Positions 1 through 6,691 of a stretch of 15,107 nt of DNA are shown piece by piece; positions within the stretch are counted from its first letter, which is position 1; the number at the start of each line of letters is the position of its first letter. The translations under genes were made by a program, and so were the position numbers. The notes beneath the pieces were generated by a model. The model saw only the letters and a program-made list of their open reading frames with translations. It had not been told where the DNA came from and did not search any database. This DNA is from an uncultured Propionibacteriaceae bacterium (GTDB lineage: Bacteria > Actinomycetota > Actinomycetes > Propionibacteriales > Propionibacteriaceae): contig CAMCJC010000019.1 in assembly GCA_945875065.1 (NCBI GenBank), forward strand, positions 1 through 15,107. The letters run 5' to 3'.

Positions 1-1
1 A

Positions 2-1324
2 ATCTGTGACCAGGTAGGTGGCGGCTTCCACCGCTACGCGACCGATCCCGGATGGGTCGTGCCACACTTCGAGAAGATGCTTGACGACAACGCCATGCTG
101 CTCGGCACATACGTGCGCGCGTGGCGTCGCACTGCCGACCACGACACGGGCCTGCGTGATTTGTTCCAGCGCACCGCCTACGGGATCGCCGGGTTCCTGG
201 AGCGGGAGCTTCTCGGGGAGCACGGCGCGTTCCACGCCGGCCTTGACGCCGACTCCTGCGACATCCGCGGCGCCGTCTTCGAGGGCATCTTCTACTTGTG
301 GACGCCGGAGGTGTTGATCGACGTCCTCGGCGAGGAGGATGGCAACTGGGCCGCCGACGTGTTCCATGTGACCGCTGGCGGCAGTTTCGGCGAGGGCCTG
401 TCGACGCTCCAACTGCGCGGCCGTCCCGACTTCGACCGCCTCGCCGACATCAGCGCCCGTCTCCTAGCGGAGCGCGGTACCCGGTTCCGCCCGGCGACCG
501 ACAAGCTGGTGGTGACGTCGTGGAACGCACTGGCGATCTCATCGTTGGCCTCGGCCGCGATGATCTGGAATGAACCGCACTGGCTGGACCTGGCTCTCGG
601 TGCCGCGTCCTACCTGCGTGATACGCACCTCAGCGGCCGTGACCTGGGCCGCTCGTCGTACGACGGCATCGTCTCCGGGGCGGGTACCGCCGAGGACTAC
701 GGGGCGACGGCCGACGCGTTCGCGCTGCTGGCCTCGATCACCGGAGATGCCGCGTGGCTGCGGCTGGCCGAAGGCCTGGTGGACCGCGCCATCGAACTGT
801 TTAGTGCCGACGACGGGGGCTTCTTCGACGACGCCGGCGAGGCGTTCGCTCGAACCCGTACCCTGACGGATCACGTCGCGCCGTCGGCGACGATCCTGCT
901 AGCCCGGGCGCTGCGCACGGTCGGTACGCTCATTGAGCGTCCCGAGTTGATCGCCCGTGCCGACGCGGCCGCCCGCACGACGCGGGCCACCGTTGCGTCC
1001 GATCCGCGCTTTGCCGGCTCGGCGCTGGAGGAGGCCATGATCGACGACGAGGCGCGCCGCGGGCTGTCCCGGGCGGTCGCTGTCGTCGTGGGCGACCCGT
1101 TCGACGAGCTGACGCGGGCTGCCTGGCGGCTGGCGCCGGCCGGGACGACGGTGCTGACGGCGCCGGCGGGGAAGCCGGGATTCGGGTCGTGGCTGGTCGG
1201 GCGCGATGAGCGCGCCGTTTACGTGTGCCGCGGCGATCGCTGCTTCGACCCGGTCACCGACTACAACGACCTCAAGGCCCCGCTGTGGACCCGAACCGGG
1301 CAATCCACACCGGAGGCAGAGTAA
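2..1324 (+). CDS. YyaL/SSP411-family thioredoxin-domain protein, 3' part
   Basis: This is the C-terminal ~440 residues of a DUF255/YyaL (spermatogenesis-associated protein 20-like) protein. The frame is open at the left edge, so the real start lies outside the window. What is visible begins with GGGFHRYATDPGWVVPHFEKML, whose GGFHRY...W.VPHFEKML pattern is the hallmark of the family where the N-terminal thioredoxin-like domain passes into the (alpha/alpha)6 glycosidase-like barrel. The barrel follows, with KLVVTSWNALAISSL and DGGFFDDAGE, and the chain ends with CRGDRCFDPVTDYNDL, matching the usual CxGxxC tail. Family members run to ~650-700 residues, so roughly 220-250 residues are missing, including the thioredoxin-like fold. 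Function in bacteria is not well defined; sugar-binding or redox roles have been suggested. The next gene is 150 bp away and probably has its own promoter. No internal damage is seen. Family assignment is firm, function is not. Confidence 0.9.
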   Translation: MCDQVGGGFHRYATDPGWVVPHFEKMLDDNAMLLGTYVRAWRRTADHDTGLRDLFQRTAYGIAGFLERELLGEHGAFHAGLDADSCDIRGAVFEGIFYLWTPEVLIDVLGEEDGNWAADVFHVTAGGSFGEGLSTLQLRGRPDFDRLADISARLLAERGTRFRPATDKLVVTSWNALAISSLASAAMIWNEPHWLDLALGAASYLRDTHLSGRDLGRSSYDGIVSGAGTAEDYGATADAFALLASITGDAAWLRLAEGLVDRAIELFSADDGGFFDDAGEAFARTRTLTDHVAPSATILLARALRTVGTLIERPELIARADAAARTTRATVASDPRFAGSALEEAMIDDEARRGLSRAVAVVVGDPFDELTRAAWRLAPAGTTVLTAPAGKPGFGSWLVGRDERAVYVCRGDRCFDPVTDYNDLKAPLWTRTGQSTPEAE

Positions 1325-1438
1325 CGAGGGCAGGAGGTCGCGGTACAGCTCGCCGCTAAGCGATTCTGGCAGCGCTTCCAGTCCCCTAGTAGTGGCGATC
1401 CGTATGGATTGTCGACATTTGACTCCAGGCGATGCGGG

Positions 1439-1444
1439 TAGGCT
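1439..1444 (+). promoter_or_regulatory. Possible -10 element for the TrhA-family gene
   Basis: TAGGCT fits the actinobacterial TANNNT -10 pattern 30 bp before the start codon. A TTGACT lies at 1419-1424 but only 14 bp away, shorter than the usual 16-18, so the -35 assignment is weak. A GGAAG at 1460-1464, 10 nt before the ATG, could serve as ribosome-binding site. Confidence 0.25.
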
Positions 1445-1474
1445 GGGGACTTAAGTTACGGAAGCGTAGATTCG

Positions 1475-2137
1475 ATGGACCCTCTGGAACGACCGCGGCT
1501 GGACTCGCGCGGGGTCAAGCCGCTGCTGCGCGGCTGGCTACACCTCGGGTTCACGCCGGCGCTGCTGATCGCGGGACTGGTGTTGACGGTGTTCGCGCCG
1601 ACGCTGGCTGGGCGGATCGGCGTCGCGGTATGGACGCTGAGTGGAGTGCAGCTGTTCGGAACGAGCGCTGCTTATCACCGCGGCACTTGGCGCGACCGCA
1701 CCCTGGAGCTGTTTCGTCGCCTAGACCACTCAAACATCTTCGTGTTCATCGCGGGCACTTACACGCCACTCACCTTGACCCTGCTGCACGGGCCGTCACG
1801 ATGGCTGCTGCTGGCGCTGATCTGGGGAATCGCCGTCGCCGGCATCGTCTTCCGCACCTGCTGGCTAGCCGCGCCGCGTTGGCTGTACACGCTGCTGTAC
1901 GTCGCGATGGGCTGGGTGGCGCTGGCCTGGATCGGCGACTTCTGGGCCACGGGCGGACCGGCGATCGTCGCGCTGATGGCGGCGGGAGGTCTGGTGTACT
2001 CGGTCGGCGCCATCGCCTACGGCACGAAATGGCCGCACCTGTCCCCGAGGGTCTTCGGCTTTCACGAGCTCTTTCACGCCTGCACCATCGCGGCGGCCAT
2101 CTGCCACGCGGTAGCCATCGGCCTTGCCGTCTTCTAG
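1475..2137 (+). CDS. trhA: TrhA/hemolysin III-family integral membrane protein
   Basis: This 220-residue protein belongs to the hemolysin III / PAQR-like family of seven-helix membrane proteins (YqfA/TrhA), linked in bacteria to membrane-energy and fatty-acid homeostasis rather than proven haemolysis. Hydrophobic stretches fill most of the chain from about residue 20. The conserved polar residues of the putative metal site are visible: SAAYH (64-68), LDHSNIFVFIAGTYTPLTL starting at 83 (Asp84), and FHELFHACT (196-204, His197 and His201). A further His sits at 211. Length matches the family (200-230). The ATG was chosen because the N-terminal pattern DSRGVKPLLRGWLHLGFTPA aligns with the usual entry into helix 1, and a weak GGAAG lies upstream. 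The longer overlapping frame at 1432-2298 is out of frame with these motifs. It stands alone between the YyaL-type gene and the iron-transport locus. Confidence 0.9.
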   Translation: MDPLERPRLDSRGVKPLLRGWLHLGFTPALLIAGLVLTVFAPTLAGRIGVAVWTLSGVQLFGTSAAYHRGTWRDRTLELFRRLDHSNIFVFIAGTYTPLTLTLLHGPSRWLLLALIWGIAVAGIVFRTCWLAAPRWLYTLLYVAMGWVALAWIGDFWATGGPAIVALMAAGGLVYSVGAIAYGTKWPHLSPRVFGFHELFHACTIAAAICHAVAIGLAVF

Positions 2138-2192
2138 GGACGATCTCGCCTCATCCCTGCCCATCGCCATATCCTCCGCGCCGCCTTCCTAG

Positions 2193-2226
2193 GCACGAAA
2201 TCCCGTTTTTGACTAATGGAAAACGA
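2193..2226. repeat. Small intergenic hairpin with GCACGAA...CCGTT...AATGG motif
   Basis: CGTTTT (2204-2209) pairs perfectly with AAAACG (2220-2225) around a 10-nt loop. Weaker outer pairing is possible between CACGAAAT and ATATTACG. It lies 56 bp after the TrhA gene and could act as a weak terminator, though it has no downstream T-tract. The left flank and loop share GCACGAA-N3-CCGTT-N7-AATGG, in the same spacing, with the left arm of the palindrome at 12348-12431. Confidence 0.35.
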
Positions 2227-2554
2227 TATTACGGGCTGGCTCGTCGGCCCAAATCAGTGATTCCTGCTCAAGATATCCGGAGGTTCAGGCCTACCTGATT
2301 CATGACAACGACGCTAGCCTACACTTTCGACCAAGGACACGTCTGTCGAGCGCGGACACATACTAGCCATCGGCGGCACTTGGGGCATTGAATCCCAAAC
2401 TTCCCAGCCAGGCCGTTCGGTCCGAACGTTTCACAGCACGCACCAAACTTCAAAACCTCCTAGGCAGCCACTTCGCAGCGGCGTTATCTTCATTTCAACC
2501 ATGCCTATGGGTTAACGTCTCTAGGACCTGTCCGCCTCAACCCCTAGGTCATTG

Positions 2555-2568
2555 GAGGCGCTTGCCTC
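2555..2568 (-). terminator. Possible weak terminator of the siderophore ATPase operon
   Basis: A GC-rich stem GAGGC / GCCTC with a 4-nt loop lies 21 bp beyond the stop codon of the minus-strand ATPase gene. There is no T-rich tail, so intrinsic termination is uncertain. Confidence 0.2.
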
Positions 2569-2589
2569 AGGAATCCACTGGAGTCTTTC

Positions 2590-3387
2590 TCAGTACACCC
2601 GCGGAGCCGCCGGCACCACTAGCGGGGTGCCCGTTACCGGGTCTGGACCCACCTCAACATCAAGGCCAAAGACTCTGCTAACAGTCTCGGCTGTGATCAC
2701 GTCTTTCGGCTCCCCCTCCAGCAGAACAGCTCCGTCTCTCATAGCAATGATCCGGTCCGCATAACGGCACGCTTGGTTAAGATCGTGTAACACCGCCACC
2801 ACTGTCGTTCCGAGAACCTGATTCAGCTCCCGACACAACTCCAACACCTCGACCTGATGTGCTAGGTCCAGATACGTAGTCGGCTCGTCCAGCAACAACA
2901 CCCGAGTCTGCTGAGCTAAAGCCATCGCTATCCACACGCGTTGACGCTGGCCACCTGAAAGTTTCGAGACCTGCCGATCAGCCAAGTCATCGACTTGGGT
3001 GCGCCGCATCGCAGCACTGACTTCAATGTCGTCTTCATCGGACCACTGGTGAAGCACGCTTTGATATGGGTAACGTCCCCGACTGACCAACTCATGGACG
3101 GTAATGCCGTCCGGTGCGATCGAGGATTGAGCCAAGAACCCTACTTCACGGGCGAACTCCTTAGGACGCATCGAGGCGATCTCGGCGCCATCCAACAGGA
3201 CAGTTCCAGAGCGCGGGGGCAAGACCTTGCTCAATGAGCGCAGCAGTGTTGATTTTCCACAGGCGTTGGGCCCGACGATAACCGTGAACGAACCATTCTG
3301 GATAGCAACATTTAACCCCGAGACGACATCGTGGCTATTGCCATACCCGAGATGGAGCTCTCTACCCTCCAGGACAGGGACAGACAT
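2590..3387 (-). CDS. Ferric-siderophore ABC transporter ATP-binding protein (FecE/FepC type)
   Basis: This 265-residue ATPase would power import of an iron-siderophore (possibly haem or cobalamin-like) complex through the two permeases encoded at 4518-6652. All ABC motifs are present and intact: Walker A GPNACGKST (39-47), Q-loop Gln87 in FLAQSS, signature LSGGQRQR (143-150), Walker B LLLDEPT (164-170) and switch His201 in VLHDLNQA. The GPNACGKSTLLR form of Walker A and the segment RGRYPYQS (103-110) are characteristic of the FepC/FecE/FhuC subgroup. It lies 12 bp after the binding-protein gene and is probably co-transcribed with it from the iron-controlled promoter near 4502-4530. I see no strong Shine-Dalgarno before its ATG, so translational coupling is likely. 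Substrate identity cannot be read from the ATPase. Confidence 0.94.
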   Translation of the reverse strand: MSVPVLEGRELHLGYGNSHDVVSGLNVAIQNGSFTVIVGPNACGKSTLLRSLSKVLPPRSGTVLLDGAEIASMRPKEFAREVGFLAQSSIAPDGITVHELVSRGRYPYQSVLHQWSDEDDIEVSAAMRRTQVDDLADRQVSKLSGGQRQRVWIAMALAQQTRVLLLDEPTTYLDLAHQVEVLELCRELNQVLGTTVVAVLHDLNQACRYADRIIAMRDGAVLLEGEPKDVITAETVSRVFGLDVEVGPDPVTGTPLVVPAAPRVY

Positions 3388-3399
3388 CGGTGCTGCTAG

Positions 3400-4494
3400 T
3401 CAGCCTGAGATGGCCTTGACGATCTGTTCCCTCACCAAACGAGCAGCGGTCGGTCCGGCGTTCAGGAAGAATGGATCATCATCAACCTTGACCGCATGAC
3501 TATTGGAGACCGCCTTCAAGGAGCCCCAAAGAGCCTGACCGGTGAGCTCAGAGTCTGCTCCCCCCTGCACTCCATAGAACAGCCAATCACCATCAGCCTG
3601 GTCGAGAGTTTCAGCGGAGATCTCTTTGGATACCCCGTCAGTAAATTGTTGAGTCTCAGCGCGCTCAAGCCCCATATCGGCTACGACAGAACCGGCAAAA
3701 GAGATCGGCCCGAAGATCCGAAGTTTCGCAGCGTTCTTGCGCAACAAGGAAACCGTCCCGACTGCCTTCAAGGCTTCTCCAGATTGTTTGGCTTTGCTCG
3801 CGAGTTCTTTCAGCACCTCTTGCGCCGCCTGCCCTTTACCCAAAGCATCGGCCAGCAGCAGGAAGTCCGTTTTCCAGAACTGCCCAGTCCCTCGCATCGT
3901 GACAGTCGGTGCGATGGCGGTGAGATTCTTATAGAGAGTCTCTGCATCATCCTTCCCAGAGATATTGGTTAGGATGAGGTCCGGGTGCAGTTGGCCGATG
4001 GCCTCGATGCTCGGCTCAGTTCTAGAGCCCACTGGGGCAATGGCCCCTAGCGCCGACGCCTGATCCGGGAAAGCCTCCTTGAGATACTGAGGCACCGGCC
4101 CTTCCGCACCAGAAGCCGCTGTCGACCCGATAGGACACAAGCCAAGGGTCAGCATGGCATCAAGCTGCCCGGTTGAGATGATTACCACCTTGGCCGGGGT
4201 AGCCGGGATCGTGGTTTGCCCCTGATAGTGGTTCACAGTGCGCGGGAAGACACCATCCGCCTGTCCAGAGCCCAATCCTGGCTCCAAATCGGCGGGCACG
4301 ACCGTGGATTTCTCCAGCTTCGGAGTCTCCGCCGAAGCTGACCCCCCTGAAGCCACGGGGTCGCCGGCCGGTTTCTCACTGGATCGCGGCGAACAGCCAG
4401 AGGCGATACCGACCACGGAGATAGCCAACCCGACGACGAGATCACGGCGCGATATCCCGAGTCCCGATCCTGATTTGAATCCTTCAAGGTCCAC
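3400..4494 (-). CDS. Iron-siderophore ABC transporter substrate-binding lipoprotein
   Basis: A FecB/FepB-type periplasmic-binding-protein-fold lipoprotein of 364 residues that would capture the ferric siderophore outside the membrane. I place the start at GTG 4494. This removes 26 residues of an upstream extension that would run through the promoter and iron box. The resulting N-terminus has a twin-arginine motif ISRRDLVVG (RR at 16-17), a hydrophobic stretch and a lipobox IASGC with the lipidated Cys at 34, so Tat export followed by lipidation is likely. A Ser/Gly/Pro-rich linker follows to ~60. The two lobes include TPAKVVIISTGQLDAMLTLG (~98-117) and SIEAIGQLHPDLILTN (~163-178), typical of cluster A-II binding proteins. 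The GTG lies 7 nt after a TAGCAT -10 and probably heads a leaderless mRNA. It is first in the operon with the ATPase. Specificity is unknown. Confidence 0.9.
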   Translation of the reverse strand: MDLEGFKSGSGLGISRRDLVVGLAISVVGIASGCSPRSSEKPAGDPVASGGSASAETPKLEKSTVVPADLEPGLGSGQADGVFPRTVNHYQGQTTIPATPAKVVIISTGQLDAMLTLGLCPIGSTAASGAEGPVPQYLKEAFPDQASALGAIAPVGSRTEPSIEAIGQLHPDLILTNISGKDDAETLYKNLTAIAPTVTMRGTGQFWKTDFLLLADALGKGQAAQEVLKELASKAKQSGEALKAVGTVSLLRKNAAKLRIFGPISFAGSVVADMGLERAETQQFTDGVSKEISAETLDQADGDWLFYGVQGGADSELTGQALWGSLKAVSNSHAVKVDDDPFFLNAGPTAARLVREQIVKAISG

Positions 4495-4513
4495 GAAGGT
4501 AATGCTAACCTTA
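4495..4513. promoter_or_regulatory. DtxR/IdeR-like iron box shared by divergent operons
   Basis: The minus strand reads TAAGGTTAGCATTACCTTC, matching 14 of 19 positions of the DtxR consensus TTAGGTTAGCCTAACCTAA. The best-preserved parts are AAGGTTAGC and ACCTT. The box covers the -10 hexamers of both the minus-strand binding-protein promoter and the plus-strand permease promoter. Iron-loaded DtxR/IdeR would therefore be expected to block both halves of the importer together. Confidence 0.8.
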
Positions 4514-4530
4514 CCACGTGACGATGTCCA
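4502..4530 (-). promoter_or_regulatory. Promoter of the binding-protein/ATPase operon
   Basis: On the minus strand TGGACA (4530-4525, five of six matches to TTGACA) is followed after 17 bp by TAGCAT (4507-4502). Seven nt later comes the GTG start at 4494. The optimal spacing and short distance suggest a sigma-70-type leaderless promoter overlapped by the iron box. Confidence 0.6.
4506..4511 (+). promoter_or_regulatory. -10 element for the permease operon (leaderless)
   Basis: TAACCT, followed by six nt and then the GTG at 4518, gives the usual geometry of an actinobacterial leaderless start. The -35 region (TTCAAG at 4483-4488, 17-bp spacer) is a poor match. The element lies inside the DtxR-like box. 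Confidence 0.45.
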
Positions 4531-5585
4531 GGGGCTCCGGAGCTGCACGCACCAAGCCGACACCGAAGACACTCACCCACGGCCCCGGCGCCGCGGCACG
4601 GAAACAACGGGTGGCGGCCTCCACTCTAGCATTGATAGCTATTCTCATTCTGATTACTGAAAGTTTAGCCCTGGGCACCCGATACCTCAGTCCGATGGAG
4701 GTTTGGCAAGGACTCTTGTCCCACGATGCTTCAGTTCCCAGCAGAATCGTCTGGGGACTCCGGATTCACCGCACCGCTTTGGCTATCGCCGTTGGCGCCT
4801 CGCTGGCCGTAGCTGGAGTGGTCATGCAGGCCTTAACCCGCAACCCCTTGGCCGAACCCGGGATACTCGGAGTAAACGCCGGCGCCTCCCTAGCCGTGGT
4901 AACCGCCATCGGCGGCCTAGGCCTGACGGCGGTGCACCAGTATCTACCTTTCGCATTTGGAGGCGCCGCCGCGGCCGCGTTCATGGTTCACTTGCTGGCA
5001 CGCCGTTCCGCCGATACCGGCCCCGCCAAGCTCATACTCTCTGGCATCGCCCTAGGCGCCAGTTTGTCCTCCATAACCGGGACGATCACCATGCACAACA
5101 CCAAGCTCTTCGATTCATACCGCTTCTGGCTGGTGGGCTCCCTAGAGGGGCGGGACGCGACTGTACTGATGTGGGTTACTCCGTTCCTCGCGATCGGGCT
5201 GGTTCTAGCCCTGGGGTCAGCTCACAGCCTGAACGCGCTCGCACTCGGGGATGAACAGGCTACGGCCCTTGGCCTCAATCTCCGCTTAGTGCGCGGCTGC
5301 GCCTTCGTCGCAATCACGCTCCTGTGCGGCGCAGCAACGGCTGCCGCTGGCCCGCTTTCCTTCATCGGGCTAGTGGTACCCCACGTTGTCCGACTTCTGA
5401 TGGGGGCAGACCAACGTCGCTTATTGGTCTGGTCACTCATAGCCGGCGCCGGACTACTACTGGCAGCCGACGTGTCCGGCAGGCTGTTGATCCGCCCCGC
5501 CGAGCTGGAAGCAGGTGTTGTGAGCGCCTTCATCGGCGCCCCAGTCTTGTTGGCGCTCGCAATCTCGAAAAGAGGAAGGTCGTGA
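4518..5585 (+). CDS. Iron-siderophore ABC transporter permease 1 (FecCD family)
   Basis: A 355-residue integral membrane permease of the BtuC/FecCD family, FepD-like. It would pair with the downstream permease to form the transmembrane channel driven by the ATPase at 2590-3387. After a Lys/Arg-rich cytoplasmic N-terminus, a first helix spans ~34-52. The family signature RNPLAEPGILGVNAGA is at 108-123, and LSGIALGASLSSITG and AAGPLSFIGLVVPHVVRLL follow, the latter being the ATPase-contacting coupling helix region. The GTG start at 4518 is preferred because it sits 6 nt after TAACCT. An in-frame ATG two codons later (4524) is the alternative. Its stop overlaps the next start (GTGA), so the two permeases are translationally coupled. 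Codons include CTA, ATA and TTA more than the catabolic operon further right, hinting at a different origin. Confidence 0.93.
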   Translation: MTMSRGSGAARTKPTPKTLTHGPGAAARKQRVAASTLALIAILILITESLALGTRYLSPMEVWQGLLSHDASVPSRIVWGLRIHRTALAIAVGASLAVAGVVMQALTRNPLAEPGILGVNAGASLAVVTAIGGLGLTAVHQYLPFAFGGAAAAAFMVHLLARRSADTGPAKLILSGIALGASLSSITGTITMHNTKLFDSYRFWLVGSLEGRDATVLMWVTPFLAIGLVLALGSAHSLNALALGDEQATALGLNLRLVRGCAFVAITLLCGAATAAAGPLSFIGLVVPHVVRLLMGADQRRLLVWSLIAGAGLLLAADVSGRLLIRPAELEAGVVSAFIGAPVLLALAISKRGRS

Positions 5586-6652
5586 CCCACCAACCCTCTG
5601 GAATCACACTCGGCCCCCCGACGGGACACCGGGTGCTGGGGTCCCGGCTCCGCCTGCTGGTTCATTCGAGATCCGTTGCCGTTATCGGGGTCGCATCAAT
5701 GATTATGCTCCTCATGACGGCCGTCTCGCTCGCCACCGGCCCCTATCCCGTCTCCCCGGGGATGCTCATTGAGGTATTGCGGGGACGCAACGAGGGGTTG
5801 GCTTCCTTCTTCGTCCTGGAGCAGCGCCTTCCCCGGGCTGTGGGCGCCCTACTTATCGGCGGCGCACTAGGCCTGTCTGGAGCGCTATTCCAAAGCGTCT
5901 CCCGCAATCCACTGGGCAGCCCCGACATCGTTGGCTTCACCCGGGGCGCCACAACCGGCGGCCTAGTGATGATCATCGCCTTGGGGAGTACTAGCGCGCT
6001 GGCCAGTGGCGGGGGTGCGATTCTCGGCGGCGCCCTCGTCGCGTGCATCGTCATCTTGCTGACCCTGCGTCACGGAGCCGGCGGTGACGCACTGGTTTTG
6101 ACCGGCATCGCCTTGGGCCAAACACTCGCCTCGCTCAACGACTATTTGCTAACTGCAACCACTGTCGAATCGGCCGAGGCCGCTAAGACCTGGCAGCACG
6201 GCAGCCTCAACGGAGTCACCTGGCAAACCGTCATGCCACTGGCGCTGGCCGCAGCGCTGCTGCTGCCGATGGTCTTCTGGTTGGCGCGTCCGGCCCAGCT
6301 CTTGGAACTCGGAGACGACGCCGCAGCCGGGCTCGGACTCAGGGTCCGCAGAGTGCGGGCGACGATGATCGGCTACGGCGTGGTCCTGGCCGCGGTCTGC
6401 GTAGCGGCTGCTGGTCCGATCGGTTTCCTGGCCCTAGCGGCACCGCAACTGGCTCGGCGGCTGTGCCATTCAGCCGGTATCACCCCGATCCCCAGCGTGG
6501 CCGTAGGGGCCGTGCTGTTGCTGCTCGCCGATTTCACAGCGGGACGTCTCTTGAGCCCGTTCCAGCTCCCGGTCGGCCTGGTCAGCTCGGCCTTTGGCGG
6601 CTTATATCTGCTATGGCTGCTAAACAGGACGGACCGTCGCCCGGGGGCCTGA
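5582..6652 (+). CDS. Iron-siderophore ABC transporter permease 2 (FecCD family)
   Basis: A 356-residue FepG-like FecCD permease, the second half of the predicted heterodimeric channel. The start is GTG 5582, overlapping the TGA of permease 1 in a GTGA junction, with AGGAAGG at 5573-5579 as ribosome-binding site. An upstream in-frame extension to 5324 would lie wholly inside permease 1 and is rejected. The signature RNPLGSPDIVGFTRGA falls at 108-123, the same residue numbers as in permease 1. LTGIALGQTLASLNDYLL and the coupling segment AAGPIGFLALAAPQLARRL follow. Helices are dense from ~33 to the end. The gene ends 24 bp before the convergent GntR gene. No siderophore biosynthesis or reductase gene accompanies it, so the substrate may be a xenosiderophore; that is inference. 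Confidence 0.93.
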   Translation: MTHQPSGITLGPPTGHRVLGSRLRLLVHSRSVAVIGVASMIMLLMTAVSLATGPYPVSPGMLIEVLRGRNEGLASFFVLEQRLPRAVGALLIGGALGLSGALFQSVSRNPLGSPDIVGFTRGATTGGLVMIIALGSTSALASGGGAILGGALVACIVILLTLRHGAGGDALVLTGIALGQTLASLNDYLLTATTVESAEAAKTWQHGSLNGVTWQTVMPLALAAALLLPMVFWLARPAQLLELGDDAAAGLGLRVRRVRATMIGYGVVLAAVCVAAAGPIGFLALAAPQLARRLCHSAGITPIPSVAVGAVLLLLADFTAGRLLSPFQLPVGLVSSAFGGLYLLWLLNRTDRRPGA

Positions 6653-6661
6653 AGCGCAACA

Positions 6662-6691
6662 CTAGGCAGGCCTAGCTCAGGTCGTGACCTG
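6662..6691. repeat. Two adjacent dyads in a convergent gene junction
   Basis: CTAGGC-AG-GCCTAG (6662-6675) and CAGGTC-GT-GACCTG (6678-6691) are perfect inverted repeats with 2-nt centres, separated by only 2 nt. They fill the 24-bp gap between the permease and GntR stops and reach into the GntR 3' end. They could fold as two short hairpins ending transcription from both sides, but there are no T-tracts. Confidence 0.45.

Larger units (their letters stand above)
2138..2589. other. Convergent intergenic region without a credible gene
   Basis: These 450 bp separate the plus-strand TrhA gene from the minus-strand ATPase gene. They are visibly richer in A and T than the flanking genes. No frame shows a recognisable domain, and the short open frames lack motifs and ribosome-binding sites. 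Contents that can be pointed to are the hairpin at 2193-2226, a 15-bp dyad CGTTCGG-T-CCGAACG at 2414-2428, and a small GAGGC-GCTT-GCCTC stem at 2555-2568 just after the ATPase stop. It may be a decayed remnant at the edge of an acquired iron locus, which is inference. Confidence 0.5.

Noticed and set aside
1350..1382. Possible terminator AAGCG...CGCTT after the YyaL-type gene
   Set aside because: Stem is only 5 bp with a 10-nt loop and no T-tract.
2276..2297. AGGTT...ACCT sequence resembling a second iron box
   Set aside because: Half-sites are mis-spaced relative to the 19-bp DtxR consensus and no promoter or start follows.
1432..2298. 288-residue plus-strand frame overlapping the TrhA gene
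   Set aside because: Arg/His-rich shadow; the TrhA frame has all family motifs.
3400..4572. Longer 390-residue form of the siderophore-binding protein starting at 4572
   Set aside because: The extra 26 residues would run through the -35, -10 and iron box and overlap the divergent permease start. The GTG at 4494 gives a proper Tat/lipoprotein signal.
5324..6652. 442-residue form of permease 2
   Set aside because: The extension lies inside permease 1 and is Arg/Ser-rich shadow sequence; GTG 5582 with an overlapping stop and an AGGAAGG site is the natural start.
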